Virus record (IMG/VR): IMGVR_UViG_3300020312_000213
Location: 1 to 42,920 of that record
Length of the DNA stretch: 42,920 nt
Direction: 5' to 3' (one strand)
Source of the DNA: a virus
The notes below the pieces were generated by a model, which was given only the letters and a program-made list of their open reading frames with translations, did no database searches and was not told the origin of the DNA. Each line of letters starts with the position of its first letter. Position 1 is the stretch's first letter. Of this stretch, positions 22,952-31,700 are shown in pieces. Made by a program: the position numbers and the translations under genes.

Positions 22952-23187
22952 TATTCTTCAAGAGCAGATCTATACTCAGTATCACCATAGGTTTGCTCAT
23001 ACTGTTCAATCAAAGTCTCCTTCATCTCATGGTATGGTGTTATGTCAGTATCATACTCATCCCCAAGATTCCAAGAGTTAGTTTGTTTGATTGCCTTATG
23101 TGCAGCAACAATCATTGTGATAAGACCTACCTTATCAACAGTAATAGTCACTAAAGAATCCTGTGGCAATTTAGATTCTAACATCAT
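22951..23187 (-). CDS. hypothetical protein, 78 aa
   Basis: This is a small protein with a beta N-terminus (SLVTITVDKVGLITMIVAAH) and a polar, acidic helical C-terminus. It shares one base with the oxygenase gene (TAATG type) and ATGA with the upstream gene. No domain is recognised. Confidence 0.62.
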   Translation of the reverse strand: MMLESKLPQDSLVTITVDKVGLITMIVAAHKAIKQTNSWNLGDEYDTDITPYHEMKETLIEQYEQTYGDTEYRSALEE

Positions 23188-23381
23188 TCTAACCTCCAGT
23201 TTTGATCCCCATCTTTATTTACCCAAAAGTAGTATTGTTTGTTAAGGGATTCCAAATAATACTTACACTCTGTAGTCTCCTTTACCCTGCATGAATGGAA
23301 TTTCTCCATTATATTAACAAAGCGATCTCTTGCGTGAGTACTCGTGGGAGTGACACAGATAAACTTGGTCTTGGTTTTCAT
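23184..23381 (-). CDS. hypothetical protein, 65 aa
   Basis: This is a small basic protein (MKTKTKFICVTPTSTH start) with alternating strands and aromatic residues (KYYLESLNKQYYFWV). It is ATGA-linked to both neighbours. Function unknown. Confidence 0.62.
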   Translation of the reverse strand: MKTKTKFICVTPTSTHARDRFVNIMEKFHSCRVKETTECKYYLESLNKQYYFWVNKDGDQNWRLE

Positions 23382-23608
23382 GGTAGGATTACAGTTCCTT
23401 GTTTAGGTAGTTTACGATGCTTTGTTATAAAGTTACGAGCAGACTTTTCATTCCTGCAAGTCTTTATAATTTCACCCTCATGCACAATGCATAATCGGGT
23501 CTCGCTGCCAAGCACAGGGACAGCGTAATAACCATCTTTAGTAGCAAATCCATGTTCACAATCTTTATAAAAATTGTAGATCTGCTTTAATTCCTTCTCA
23601 GTAGTCAT
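23378..23608 (-). CDS. hypothetical protein, 76 aa
   Basis: I start it at 23608 (MTTEKELKQIYNFYK), which overlaps the stop of the 57-residue membrane protein by ATGA. The longer ORF contains an apparent CPICC motif that is only an out-of-frame reading of that neighbour. The protein has a helical N-terminus and a basic C-terminus (ARNFITKHRKLPKQG). Confidence 0.65.
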   Translation of the reverse strand: MTTEKELKQIYNFYKDCEHGFATKDGYYAVPVLGSETRLCIVHEGEIIKTCRNEKSARNFITKHRKLPKQGTVILP

Positions 23609-23778
23609 CGGTTCAAAAATAGAATGAGACCACGAATGAACATTGCAGCAAATAGGACATAATATACCCACAATCCAGTCATCATAACTTTATTGTAGGT
23701 AGATCCTTTTACATAATGAACTTCACCTTGTCGATCCCATCCATCAAGCATGTACTCACTTGGATCAATCTTTCTCAT
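23605..23778 (-). CDS. 57-aa single-span membrane protein
   Basis: The ORF (MRKIDPSEYMLDGWDRQ start) has a soluble N-terminus and one transmembrane helix (MTGLWVYYVLFAAMFIRG) followed by LILFLNR. It overlaps the helicase stop and the next start by ATGA on each side. Its role is unknown. Confidence 0.68.
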   Translation of the reverse strand: MRKIDPSEYMLDGWDRQGEVHYVKGSTYNKVMMTGLWVYYVLFAAMFIRGLILFLNR

Positions 23779-24959
23779 GTTTTCATAGTAGCAACTACAG
23801 GTTCACCATCAACAAAAGCAGTCTCATAAACGCTCTGTAAACGGCGAGAAGTTTGTATACCTACATTGTTACTGTAGGTAGGAACAACGATGTTCCCAAA
23901 CTGTTTATCAGGTGCAGGGCGAAGAACCCTACCAACAGACTGACACATCTCAATGACATTCATATTCCTAAGAAGAATAAGAGATGTCAAACCTGGAACA
24001 GAGATACCCTCACTCAAGATTGAGTAGTGAAGAAGTACAAACTTCTTATTGGGATCTTGTCCATACTCCTTCATGGTATCGAAGAAGTCATCTCTTGATA
24101 CTTTTTTGTTGTTAATAAAAGCACCATGCTTTGCAGTGATCCAAAAGAGATCATAACCCAACCATTTGAGTTGAGAACAAAACTCTGTCTCACTGAGCAT
24201 CCTCATTAACACCTTAGTGTTAGGAGCAGCAACTAGAACCTTCTCCATGTGATCTTCATTTGTGATCTGATCTAAGAGAGTTTGACAATCAAGATGATGG
24301 TCACCCTTTTCTCTAGGAACAGGAATCTTCACAGTTTTGATCTCTGGTGGAAGAATAGAACCAGACTTAACTAACCTTGGTGCAGGTACATTGTAGATAA
24401 TCCCACCAAAGAGATTATCATTCATTCCAGTCCTCTTAGGAGTACTGCTAAACTTAGGAGTAGCAGTAAAGAAATAGCACCCACCATTAACTCTAGTTGC
24501 AAAAAATCTAACAGCAGGGTAAAAATTTCTTTGAACACTGTTGTGTGCCTCATCAAAGTATATGGCATCTACATGAATACCTGACTCCTGTATCTTATGT
24601 AAAGAATGGTAGGTAGTGAAGAGTATCCTATGCTGCTTACGGAAGTAGTAGCAGAATGTAGAGATCTTATCAGGTTTAGTGGTTGAATGGTAATTACCAG
24701 AATCACCACTATGAACATGTAGAACACATGCATCAATAATATGCTCAGTAAACTCTGAACACAACTGATTAGCAAGAAGTAGTCTAGGAGCAACAACTAC
24801 AATGGTCTTATGACCAAGGAGTGAAGGTCGTCTAAACAAATTCTTGGCATGCTCTATGGCAATCATCGTCTTACCACCACCAGTGGGGACACAAATGATT
24901 CCCTTACGCTTATGACGCATAACGTCAAGTGCTTCTTTTTGGTGTGTACGAAGTTCCAT
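23775..24959 (-). CDS. SF2 helicase (DEAH type)
   Basis: The 394-residue protein has all main SF2 motifs: Q-like LRTHQKEA, Walker A PTGGGKT (25-31), DEAH (136-139), TATP, and motif VI QSVGRVLRP. It resembles UvsW/RadD-like phage helicases but lacks their extra N-terminal domain, so I give no symbol. A role in DNA branch processing or in the neighbouring restriction-like unit is possible. It has its own extended -10 promoter (24967-24975) and follows the methyltransferase gene by 29 nt. Confidence 0.9.
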   Translation of the reverse strand: MELRTHQKEALDVMRHKRKGIICVPTGGGKTMIAIEHAKNLFRRPSLLGHKTIVVVAPRLLLANQLCSEFTEHIIDACVLHVHSGDSGNYHSTTKPDKISTFCYYFRKQHRILFTTYHSLHKIQESGIHVDAIYFDEAHNSVQRNFYPAVRFFATRVNGGCYFFTATPKFSSTPKRTGMNDNLFGGIIYNVPAPRLVKSGSILPPEIKTVKIPVPREKGDHHLDCQTLLDQITNEDHMEKVLVAAPNTKVLMRMLSETEFCSQLKWLGYDLFWITAKHGAFINNKKVSRDDFFDTMKEYGQDPNKKFVLLHYSILSEGISVPGLTSLILLRNMNVIEMCQSVGRVLRPAPDKQFGNIVVPTYSNNVGIQTSRRLQSVYETAFVDGEPVVATMKT

Positions 24960-24966
24960 AATGTAT

Positions 24967-24975
24967 ATTATACCA
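24967..24975 (-). promoter_or_regulatory. extended -10 promoter (TGGTATAAT)
   Basis: The minus strand reads TATGGTATAATATACATT, with TGn directly before a perfect TATAAT, 8 nt upstream of the helicase ATG. The short distance would give a nearly leaderless mRNA. No good -35 is needed for extended -10 promoters. Confidence 0.55.
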
Positions 24976-24988
24976 TACTATTAGAAGG

Positions 24989-25405
24989 TCACTCGAAGAA
25001 CTGGTCTAATGTTACATCTCCTTCAGTTCCATCGAAACGATAATGATATTCCAACGCATCAGCACAAACATAATGAGGGTGATCTACAGATACACCTAGT
25101 CTTTTACACATCTCACTATGATTATCTTCCATAAATTCTACAGCATACAACATGTTATTAAGAACATGCTCTCTACTGTGATACCTCATCAATACCTTCT
25201 TCAACTGAACAATAAAATTACCATTACCTGCTGCATTATCTAAGAAGGTAGAAGTTGGATCTTTAAGAACACTCTCAGGTAAACCAAGAATCATCTTGTC
25301 ACATAAAGATGGTGGAGTGAATACTTCTCCAGTGTTCAATATCCTATCATCACTCCTAGTGATGTCAGATCCATACTTCTGATTGTGTCTATTCTTAGAG
25401 GACAT
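24989..25405 (-). CDS. SAM-binding part of a split adenine methyltransferase, 138 aa
   Basis: The protein holds methyltransferase motifs in the order X (TGEVFTPPSLCDKMI, 25-39), I (FLDNAAGNGNF, 54-64), II (YAVEFMEDN, 87-95) and III (CADALEY, 114-120), then stops. The catalytic NPPY motif is absent here and lies in the ORF just upstream. Read in gene order, the pair runs IV...TRD then X-I-II-III, the circularly permuted order of beta-class enzymes. It overlaps the catalytic ORF by 11 nt and has no clear ribosome site, so translation is probably coupled. Confidence 0.8.
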   Translation of the reverse strand: MSSKNRHNQKYGSDITRSDDRILNTGEVFTPPSLCDKMILGLPESVLKDPTSTFLDNAAGNGNFIVQLKKVLMRYHSREHVLNNMLYAVEFMEDNHSEMCKRLGVSVDHPHYVCADALEYHYRFDGTEGDVTLDQFFE

Positions 25406-26690
25406 TATTAGTCACCAGATAAGCAACTTCCTCTTCAGTAAAGTTGAACTGAGTATCTAGATCATCATAATCTGTAATATCAGGTACTTCTCCATTCTTA
25501 ACCGCAGCAGCGAATCCACCAGTTCTCTTATACTTATCAATGTATAACTGAATCAAAGGATGCCCAAAGATCTCAGATAATCTCTCACCTTCTTCTTCAT
25601 CTACAATAGGACACCATGCATTAAGCATACCAATATGTGCATTGGTTATAAATCTCTTCTTATATGAAGTAGAGTATGGTACAACAAACTTCAATACATC
25701 ACTAGTCTCAGGTTTTACATTAGTCTTCCAAGGATTATTACCTGAATGTAAGACTTCATACTCACCATCAGTACAATAATCTTCAGTAGCAATCGCTTGA
25801 CCCATCTTCAATGGGATACGTGGATGATTAGAGTTAGCAATCTTATTCAAAATAGAAGTCTCTAATGCTTTATCACCCCATACTGGTACACCATCACGAA
25901 GATCCCAATCAAACTCACAATCATCTGTAATAACTCTAGTCTTACCCTGATATGGTTCTTTAGTTAGATGCCAACTACAAATTTTTATTCCTTGAGTAAA
26001 GTGTTGGTCTGCTGTATAATCAATCTCCTTTAAATTATAAATCGTAGAGCAAAGTTTAAGGAACTTCTTACCAAACCCAGTAGTACCAATAAATGATGCA
26101 GGACAAACCTCACATAGATCACCACCATCCTCTAACATGTCAACATGCTGCAATAGGAACTTATTCCATTGCTTATTATTCTTTGCTTTACTGGTTGGAT
26201 CTTGATAAGGGGGATTAGCAAGAATCGCTGTTGGACGTAACACTGGTTTTTTGTGAGTTAGGGTGACGTTCTTGTCAATATATTCTACCCTATTTCTATG
26301 GTTAGCACAATCATCCCAGACTGTCAATCCATAAACATTAACATTCTTTTCCAACAACCTAGCAGTATGAGAACCGCTTGGATCGGAGTGTATAAGGGTC
26401 TGTGAGGTGTCTTTTAATTTACTAATCATTGGATCAAGAAGAATTAAAGGGATGGTCTGCTGGATGGCAGAGGACACTGAGAGGATATCTAATGTCTTAG
26501 TTACCGACTCTCTCATACTTGTTATGATAGTCTTAGACTCTGTACCAATACGACGTGTAAGTTTCTCTCTGCTATTGTGATTAGCATCTATAACATCAGA
26601 GAGTATACCCTCAGTATCACCACTAATATCACTATAGATTGGTGATTTTAAGATATCATCTATAGTATTAACATTCTTACCTTCCTTCAA
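25395..26690 (-). CDS. N6-adenine methyltransferase catalytic/TRD ORF, probably entered by -1 frameshift
   Basis: The ORF has motif IV ANPPYQ (158-163), a following LEDGGDLCEVCPASFI strand typical of Eco57I-like enzymes, and a C-terminal half that looks like a target recognition domain (GQAIATEDYCTDGEYEV). A degenerate SDPSGSHTARLL...VYGL block at 102-121 may be a decayed motif I. The only start that could open it is a TTG at 26690 with no ribosome site; the first internal ATG is at about residue 59. The frame is open upstream to the slippery site at 26768. A -1 shift there would fuse it to the upstream helicase (~1053 residues in total). Confidence 0.8.
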   Translation of the reverse strand: MKEGKNVNTIDDILKSPIYSDISGDTEGILSDVIDANHNSREKLTRRIGTESKTIITSMRESVTKTLDILSVSSAIQQTIPLILLDPMISKLKDTSQTLIHSDPSGSHTARLLEKNVNVYGLTVWDDCANHRNRVEYIDKNVTLTHKKPVLRPTAILANPPYQDPTSKAKNNKQWNKFLLQHVDMLEDGGDLCEVCPASFIGTTGFGKKFLKLCSTIYNLKEIDYTADQHFTQGIKICSWHLTKEPYQGKTRVITDDCEFDWDLRDGVPVWGDKALETSILNKIANSNHPRIPLKMGQAIATEDYCTDGEYEVLHSGNNPWKTNVKPETSDVLKFVVPYSTSYKKRFITNAHIGMLNAWCPIVDEEEGERLSEIFGHPLIQLYIDKYKRTGGFAAAVKNGEVPDITDYDDLDTQFNFTEEEVAYLVTNNVL

Positions 26691-26695
26691 GATAT

Positions 26696-26721
26696 AAAAA
26701 ACACAAAGAGGTAAACTCTTT
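26696..26721 (-). terminator. weak terminator-like hairpin between helicase and methyltransferase ORFs
   Basis: AAAGAG/CTCTTT stem with a 5-nt loop, then GTG and six T. The stem is A/T-rich, so termination would be weak. It may act as an attenuator or as a second RNA structure near the frameshift site. Confidence 0.25.
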
Positions 26722-26728
26722 AAAATTG

Positions 26729-26789
26729 CCCTAACTACTTTCTTCTTTAAAGCGTTAGGGTCTGGTTCTTTTTTACAGATTCAACCTCC
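26729..26789 (-). promoter_or_regulatory. candidate -1 programmed frameshift signal
   Basis: In order on the mRNA: GGAGG (26785-26789), 10 nt, the in-phase slippery heptamer A AAA AAG (26768-26774, zero frame GTA AAA AAG), a 7-nt spacer, and the perfect 7-bp stem CCCTAAC/GTTAGGG (26754-26760 with 26729-26735) with an 18-nt loop that can add a 4-bp CTTT/AAAG helix. This is the same three-part layout as the Escherichia coli dnaX -1 site. After the shift the frame stays open into the methyltransferase ORF. Confidence 0.7.
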
Positions 26790-28555
26790 GCTTTATAACC
26801 ACTCTCACTATTCATACTCTCATCACCTACTACTGCCGTCTTTAATACCCTTGATGAAACATTATCTGTAGCAAAAGTACTTATATTGTAGTTAAAATCA
26901 ACGTCATCTAGATTCAAAATTGACTCTAAACTTTCCATTGTAGACATAGTAGAATCAATATCAGTAGATAGAATACTATCAAATTCTTCCTGTGTTATAT
27001 CCCTAAAACCATCTTCATAACCGTTAAGATCCATAAACTGAACCTCATGATAGTTTCTCAACTCAGGATTATTATCACATGCTAACTGGAACGCAGTATT
27101 CATTGCTTTAAGAGCACGTTTACCATTAAAGTCAATCACCCACCAATCGTGTTTACCTGATCCTCCACGGAAGGCAAACTGAGTCCAGAACTCAAGAGAT
27201 TCACCACCCTTACAATTGATAATAGTATCAATCTTCTCATTGGTAAATCCTAATACATTTGCAGATTGAGTAAGAATAAGTGCTTTTGGATTTGATTCGA
27301 TAAACTTATTAATTTCCCTTGCCTTATTTTTAGTATCACTAGTAACAACTAGAGTAGGATAATAACACTCAACAATTTTTTTAAACTCATGGCATGCTGC
27401 TATGCTAGATAGTGCCATCATAATAAATCTTCCTTGCAGCATCTTCTGCTTCAATCCAATCTTTCTTTGTGGACCTTTAGGACTAAAGATATCAAAAGCA
27501 AAGTCAGTAGGAAGTTGTGGATTTAAAAACTTACCAGTCTCTTTATCTATCAGGAATATATTATTAATTGAATCAGGATCATTACCAAAAATCTTACGAT
27601 ATGCAGGTGTCTGATATACTCTTATTACTGGTTTCATTCTAGGACGTTTAAACAGTCCCTTTCTTACATCTAGTTGCTCATCAAAATAAGTATATACAAA
27701 CTTATTATCATCATTAAAATCCCATACTATGCTGTAAGCAGTACCAGATACATAAAGTGTCTTAGTATTATACCTCTCTTTAAGTTCAATAAACTCTTTT
27801 GCTGTAGAACCTATATGACACTCATCAGCAACAAGTAAATCTGGTTGGGGTATCTCACGATTCATTAATGATTGTACAGATGCCCATAGAACAATATTAA
27901 CTGGACGTTCCATCCAAAATTCTAATTCCTGTTCCCAATTCTTATCCTTAACTGAAATATATCTAATAGTTGGGAAGAAGTCACGAGAATCATCCTTCCA
28001 TGATTGCTCTGGTGAATTAAATCTAGAACATACAACAGTCAACTTATAATCCCAATCCACAATATGCTTAAGAGTCATTATAGACTTACCTGCACGACAC
28101 TTTGCAAACAATAAAAACTGTTGATGACCAGATTTCCATGCTTTAGATATCTTATTTAAAAAGTTCGTTTGATATGGGTATGGATTAAATGTCTTCCATG
28201 TTTTCTTTGCACCAGAGAAGAATTTCTCATGAATCATTTGAACTACCATTGGCACACTAATAATATTCTCATCAACCTCAAAAGTCTCTCTACCAATCGC
28301 CGTAACACCAGGTATATCTTTCTTCAAAAAATCATGTACAACATGATCTTGATGACTTATATCCAAATCTCCATCAGGTCTTGTAGACTGATTCTCCCAG
28401 ACTCTCAACGGGATGCGTTCACCATCATATACATCTATAACTTGATTTGCTTTACCATAATCACCATCTTTATGTCTCTTCTCATATGATCGTGTAGTCT
28501 CACCAAATCCAAACCTATGGGGTTTGTGTTTGTATCCATCACAATAAAAATGCAT
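26747..28555 (-). CDS. restriction-type nuclease-helicase (GIY-YIG-like domain plus SF2 helicase)
   Basis: The protein has 602 residues from the ATG at 28555. Residues ~14-95 resemble a T5orf172/GIY-YIG-type nuclease: FGFGETTRSYEKR with the key Arg, a VVHDFLKK helix, and ETFEV supplying the Glu. The SF2 core follows, with Walker A CRAGKS (153-158), DECH (244-247), SGTAYS (270-275) and motif VI QFAFRGGSG (459-467). The C-terminal ~120 residues may be a coupler. This is the layout of a restriction subunit. The stop follows a slippery site that would join it to the methyltransferase. The nuclease call is the least certain part. Confidence 0.8.
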   Translation of the reverse strand: MHFYCDGYKHKPHRFGFGETTRSYEKRHKDGDYGKANQVIDVYDGERIPLRVWENQSTRPDGDLDISHQDHVVHDFLKKDIPGVTAIGRETFEVDENIISVPMVVQMIHEKFFSGAKKTWKTFNPYPYQTNFLNKISKAWKSGHQQFLLFAKCRAGKSIMTLKHIVDWDYKLTVVCSRFNSPEQSWKDDSRDFFPTIRYISVKDKNWEQELEFWMERPVNIVLWASVQSLMNREIPQPDLLVADECHIGSTAKEFIELKERYNTKTLYVSGTAYSIVWDFNDDNKFVYTYFDEQLDVRKGLFKRPRMKPVIRVYQTPAYRKIFGNDPDSINNIFLIDKETGKFLNPQLPTDFAFDIFSPKGPQRKIGLKQKMLQGRFIMMALSSIAACHEFKKIVECYYPTLVVTSDTKNKAREINKFIESNPKALILTQSANVLGFTNEKIDTIINCKGGESLEFWTQFAFRGGSGKHDWWVIDFNGKRALKAMNTAFQLACDNNPELRNYHEVQFMDLNGYEDGFRDITQEEFDSILSTDIDSTMSTMESLESILNLDDVDFNYNISTFATDNVSSRVLKTAVVGDESMNSESGYKAEVESVKKNQTLTL

Positions 28556-28576
28556 CAATTTAAATTCACTGAACCT

Positions 28577-28582
28577 ATTTTA
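28577..28582 (-). promoter_or_regulatory. putative promoter -10 (TGGTAAAAT)
   Basis: The minus strand reads TTTTATGGTAAAATAGGTTCA, an extended -10 (TGG then TAAAAT), directly after a terminator and 22 nt before the ATG of the nuclease-helicase. The layout and sequence resemble the terminator-promoter junction at 36-72. Confidence 0.5.
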
Positions 28583-28726
28583 CCATAAAAAAAACCCCTT
28601 GATAGGGGTTTGTGACGGATCGTAATCTGGATCGTAGTCTGGTTCTCTTGGATCAATCCGTGAATCCCACCAAAAGAACTGACATTGATCTAGACGCATA
28701 TGAACTAATGGTTTATTTAATTTCAT
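28580..28726 (-). CDS. 48-aa protein reading through the terminator
   Basis: The ORF (MKLNKPLVHMRLD start) overlaps the tail fibre stop by ATGA. It is Trp/Phe-rich, then acidic (DPREPDYDPDYDPSQ). Its last codons cross the whole terminator hairpin and its stop lies in the next promoter -10. It is probably co-translated with the fibre. Function unknown. Confidence 0.58.
   Translation of the reverse strand: MKLNKPLVHMRLDQCQFFWWDSRIDPREPDYDPDYDPSQTPIKGFFLW
28587..28611 (-). terminator. rho-independent terminator of the tail fibre operon
   Basis: AAACCCC/GGGGTTT stem, TATCAA-type loop and a run of eight T on the minus strand. It separates the late tail fibre transcript from the restriction-like unit. 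Confidence 0.9.
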
Positions 28727-31700
28727 TTTGCCTCCAGTACATTTAATCTATCCTTTAATTCTATGATTTGTAATTGCTGTTCCTTGACTGCTTCAATTAA
28801 AAGAGCAACCATATTCTGATATGCAACTGACTTCAGTTTACTATCAGGATGTTCTTGTACAAGTTCTGGAAGAACCTTCTCAACCTCTTGTGCAATCAAT
28901 CCCATCTCAAGAGCATCATTAGACTTACGTCTGTAATTTACACCACGTAATGACTGAACTGTACTTAGAGCATGTGGAATAGTCTCAACATTATACTTGA
29001 TACTTTCATCAGATGTAACTGTGATTGTACCAGTAGAAGTTATGTTACCATTTGCAGCAATTCTAAGTCTCTCTGCTGGTGCAGATGGACCTGTCTCCAT
29101 TGTACCAAAGGTAATACCAAACTGTCCAGATGATCCTTCAGATACACCACGGATATATCCTCTCTCACCACTGTTACCAGTATCGTAACCTTCCCACTTA
29201 ATACCACCATACTCATATGAAGCATTAAGGATCGTATCAGTCTGAACAAATCTTAAGAAGTTACCCTTAGTATCTCCAGTAGTCTCTGGGTTAGTGGTAA
29301 TAAGAACGTCTGCTTGATGAGTTGAGACACCAACTGTTCTAAACGTATTAGCATTAAGTTGCTGATTAAAGGTAGTAATACCAGTATTAATCAACCAACC
29401 ATCAGGTACATTCCAAAGAACAGAATCCATCCTGAACTCAACAGTGTTCTCGAATAGAACTGCACCAGCAGCATATAAAGAGTAACCTGGTTTTGCCTGA
29501 GAAGTTTCAATACCAACCTGTGCTGTGGTAGATATACCAACACCATCAAATACCCAAACGTCAGATACGTTTGTTAACTGTGAACCATCTCCTTTGAATG
29601 ATCCACTAAAGATACCAACATAAGCACCATCTGGTTTTGCTTGGATTGGACCAAACTTCATCCAGTTGTTATCATCAGTGTATACCCAACCAGCAGTACC
29701 ACCTGAAGATGGTTCTGAATCGAAGGTTACATCACCTACGTTACCAGCAGTAATAGGAGTTGATACACCAACAGTATACTGTCTAGCAATTGTTTCATCA
29801 CCTTGGATGAATAAACTATTTGCTTCAACAGGAGCGTTAGTAGTAACCTTCTTATTAAAGACTACAGGACCATTGAACTCAGAGATAATATTCTTATCCT
29901 TACCACCATCAACCTTTATTCCTCGGTTAACAGTTAGTTGGTCAGTATCCTCTACATCAAATCCAATAGCGTTTGTATTAGATGTAAGGTCTTCACCTGT
30001 AACTGTTGGTACTGGTGCTCCAGTAATTAAGTCTTGTCCACTAGATCCACTAGTAAACTTGTTAACAGTGTATTGGTTACCTTGGTCATCTAAACCATTA
30101 TAGAATGGTGTACCACCATTATCTGATACAGACTGTGATAATATCCTCTCTACATTCTTAAAGTCTCTATCCTGTCTGGATGGTAATGCAGTGGAGTAGT
30201 TACCTGGCCCATATCCAAGATATTCAAATGTGTGACCTGATGCACGAATAATTGAGTTACGTCTAAATTCAATCGGTTTGAACTTAACTCTCCTAATCTG
30301 AGATCCAATTGGGTGACTCTGTTTTTGAGTACCAAATAGACCACGGAATACATCAATCGTTGTATCCTGAACAACAGTCTCACTAATTCTCATTATCTCA
30401 TTATCAACAATGAGGTAATCTCCAACATTCCAGTTATAATTCAGAGCATTAGAGACTGTCAGTGTATTGATAGTTGGGTCTGTTAATGCAACAGTAATTG
30501 ATGTAGTAATACCTGCATACTGTGGGGATAATCTAGGAGATGCAAATTCATTAGCAGGATCAATAGTAGCAGCTTGAGCAGTATATCCTGTTGGATATAA
30601 TGACCATCCAGTTCCAGTTGGGGTTACTGCCTGAGTACCCACACCAATATTAATTCCAAATGAATTAACTCCATAGATCTCAGTAACGTCAAATACACCA
30701 TTGAATAATTCTTGATCAAATCCAATAATTCTTGCACTATTATTGGTTAATAGACCGTGTGCATAATTGGTAACAGCACTTGCAATACCAGTAGTATTAT
30801 TATAAGTCAGTGAAGTAATACCAACCACCTCACCAGTTACATAGGATGTAACGTCAGACAGAATAGTATTATTAATATTAGTCAGACCATTAGTATTGAC
30901 ACCTGTTATTGCCGTCTCACCTATAAATTGGTAATTAGCATATACCGTTGATGCTGAAGATACATTTACCTTCTTAGTTTCACCAACAGGAACACTAGTT
31001 ACTCTATAAAGTTGGTTATAATCTTCAAATACACTATCTCGAATACCCTCAACCTTCAAGATCTCGTTGGTACTATCATGTATTCTTGTTACCTCAACAA
31101 CACCCTGTTGCCATCCAGTTGTAGTAGCAACACCAACAACAGCAAGTGTATTACCAATACCATATGCAGAACCACCATCAATAATCTTAACGGCAGTAAT
31201 CTGACCAGTAGGATTAATCTTAATGTTTGCAGTAGCATGGTCACCTGTTACCGAGGTTCCAATACCAACTAATCGAGCATTATAAAGAGTCTGAATAGAT
31301 CCAGATCCATCTCCATATCCAAAACCAGCACTAGATATTGCAACAACATTAATTCTATTAAGGTTGTGATCTAGTTCTGTAGTTAAGGTATGAGCAGTAC
31401 CAGTATGAGATTCAATCTCAACAATTCCAACACCAACCTCAAAGTCTCTAATATTTTTATTAACAACCTCTTTTGTAATACTATTTCTAGGATCGTTTAC
31501 ATCAGTTAAACCAATCGGTGTTGGTAGAGAGAATGTCCTAGTCTGATCAGGATCAGAATTTGGATTATCTCGATCTAACTGAGGGTAAAGATTCTGAATA
31601 GGTTGTGAGAACCTCATCTCATCGAATGGTTCTACACTAGGACTATTAGAAGCATCAATTAGAGTTAAGTGATAAACACCATCCTTGACGTTTGCCTTAT

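Noticed and set aside
23609-23671. CPICC zinc-finger-like N-terminus of a longer 97-residue ORF
   Set aside because: It is the wrong frame of the 57-residue membrane protein, which overlaps the real start at 23608 by ATGA.
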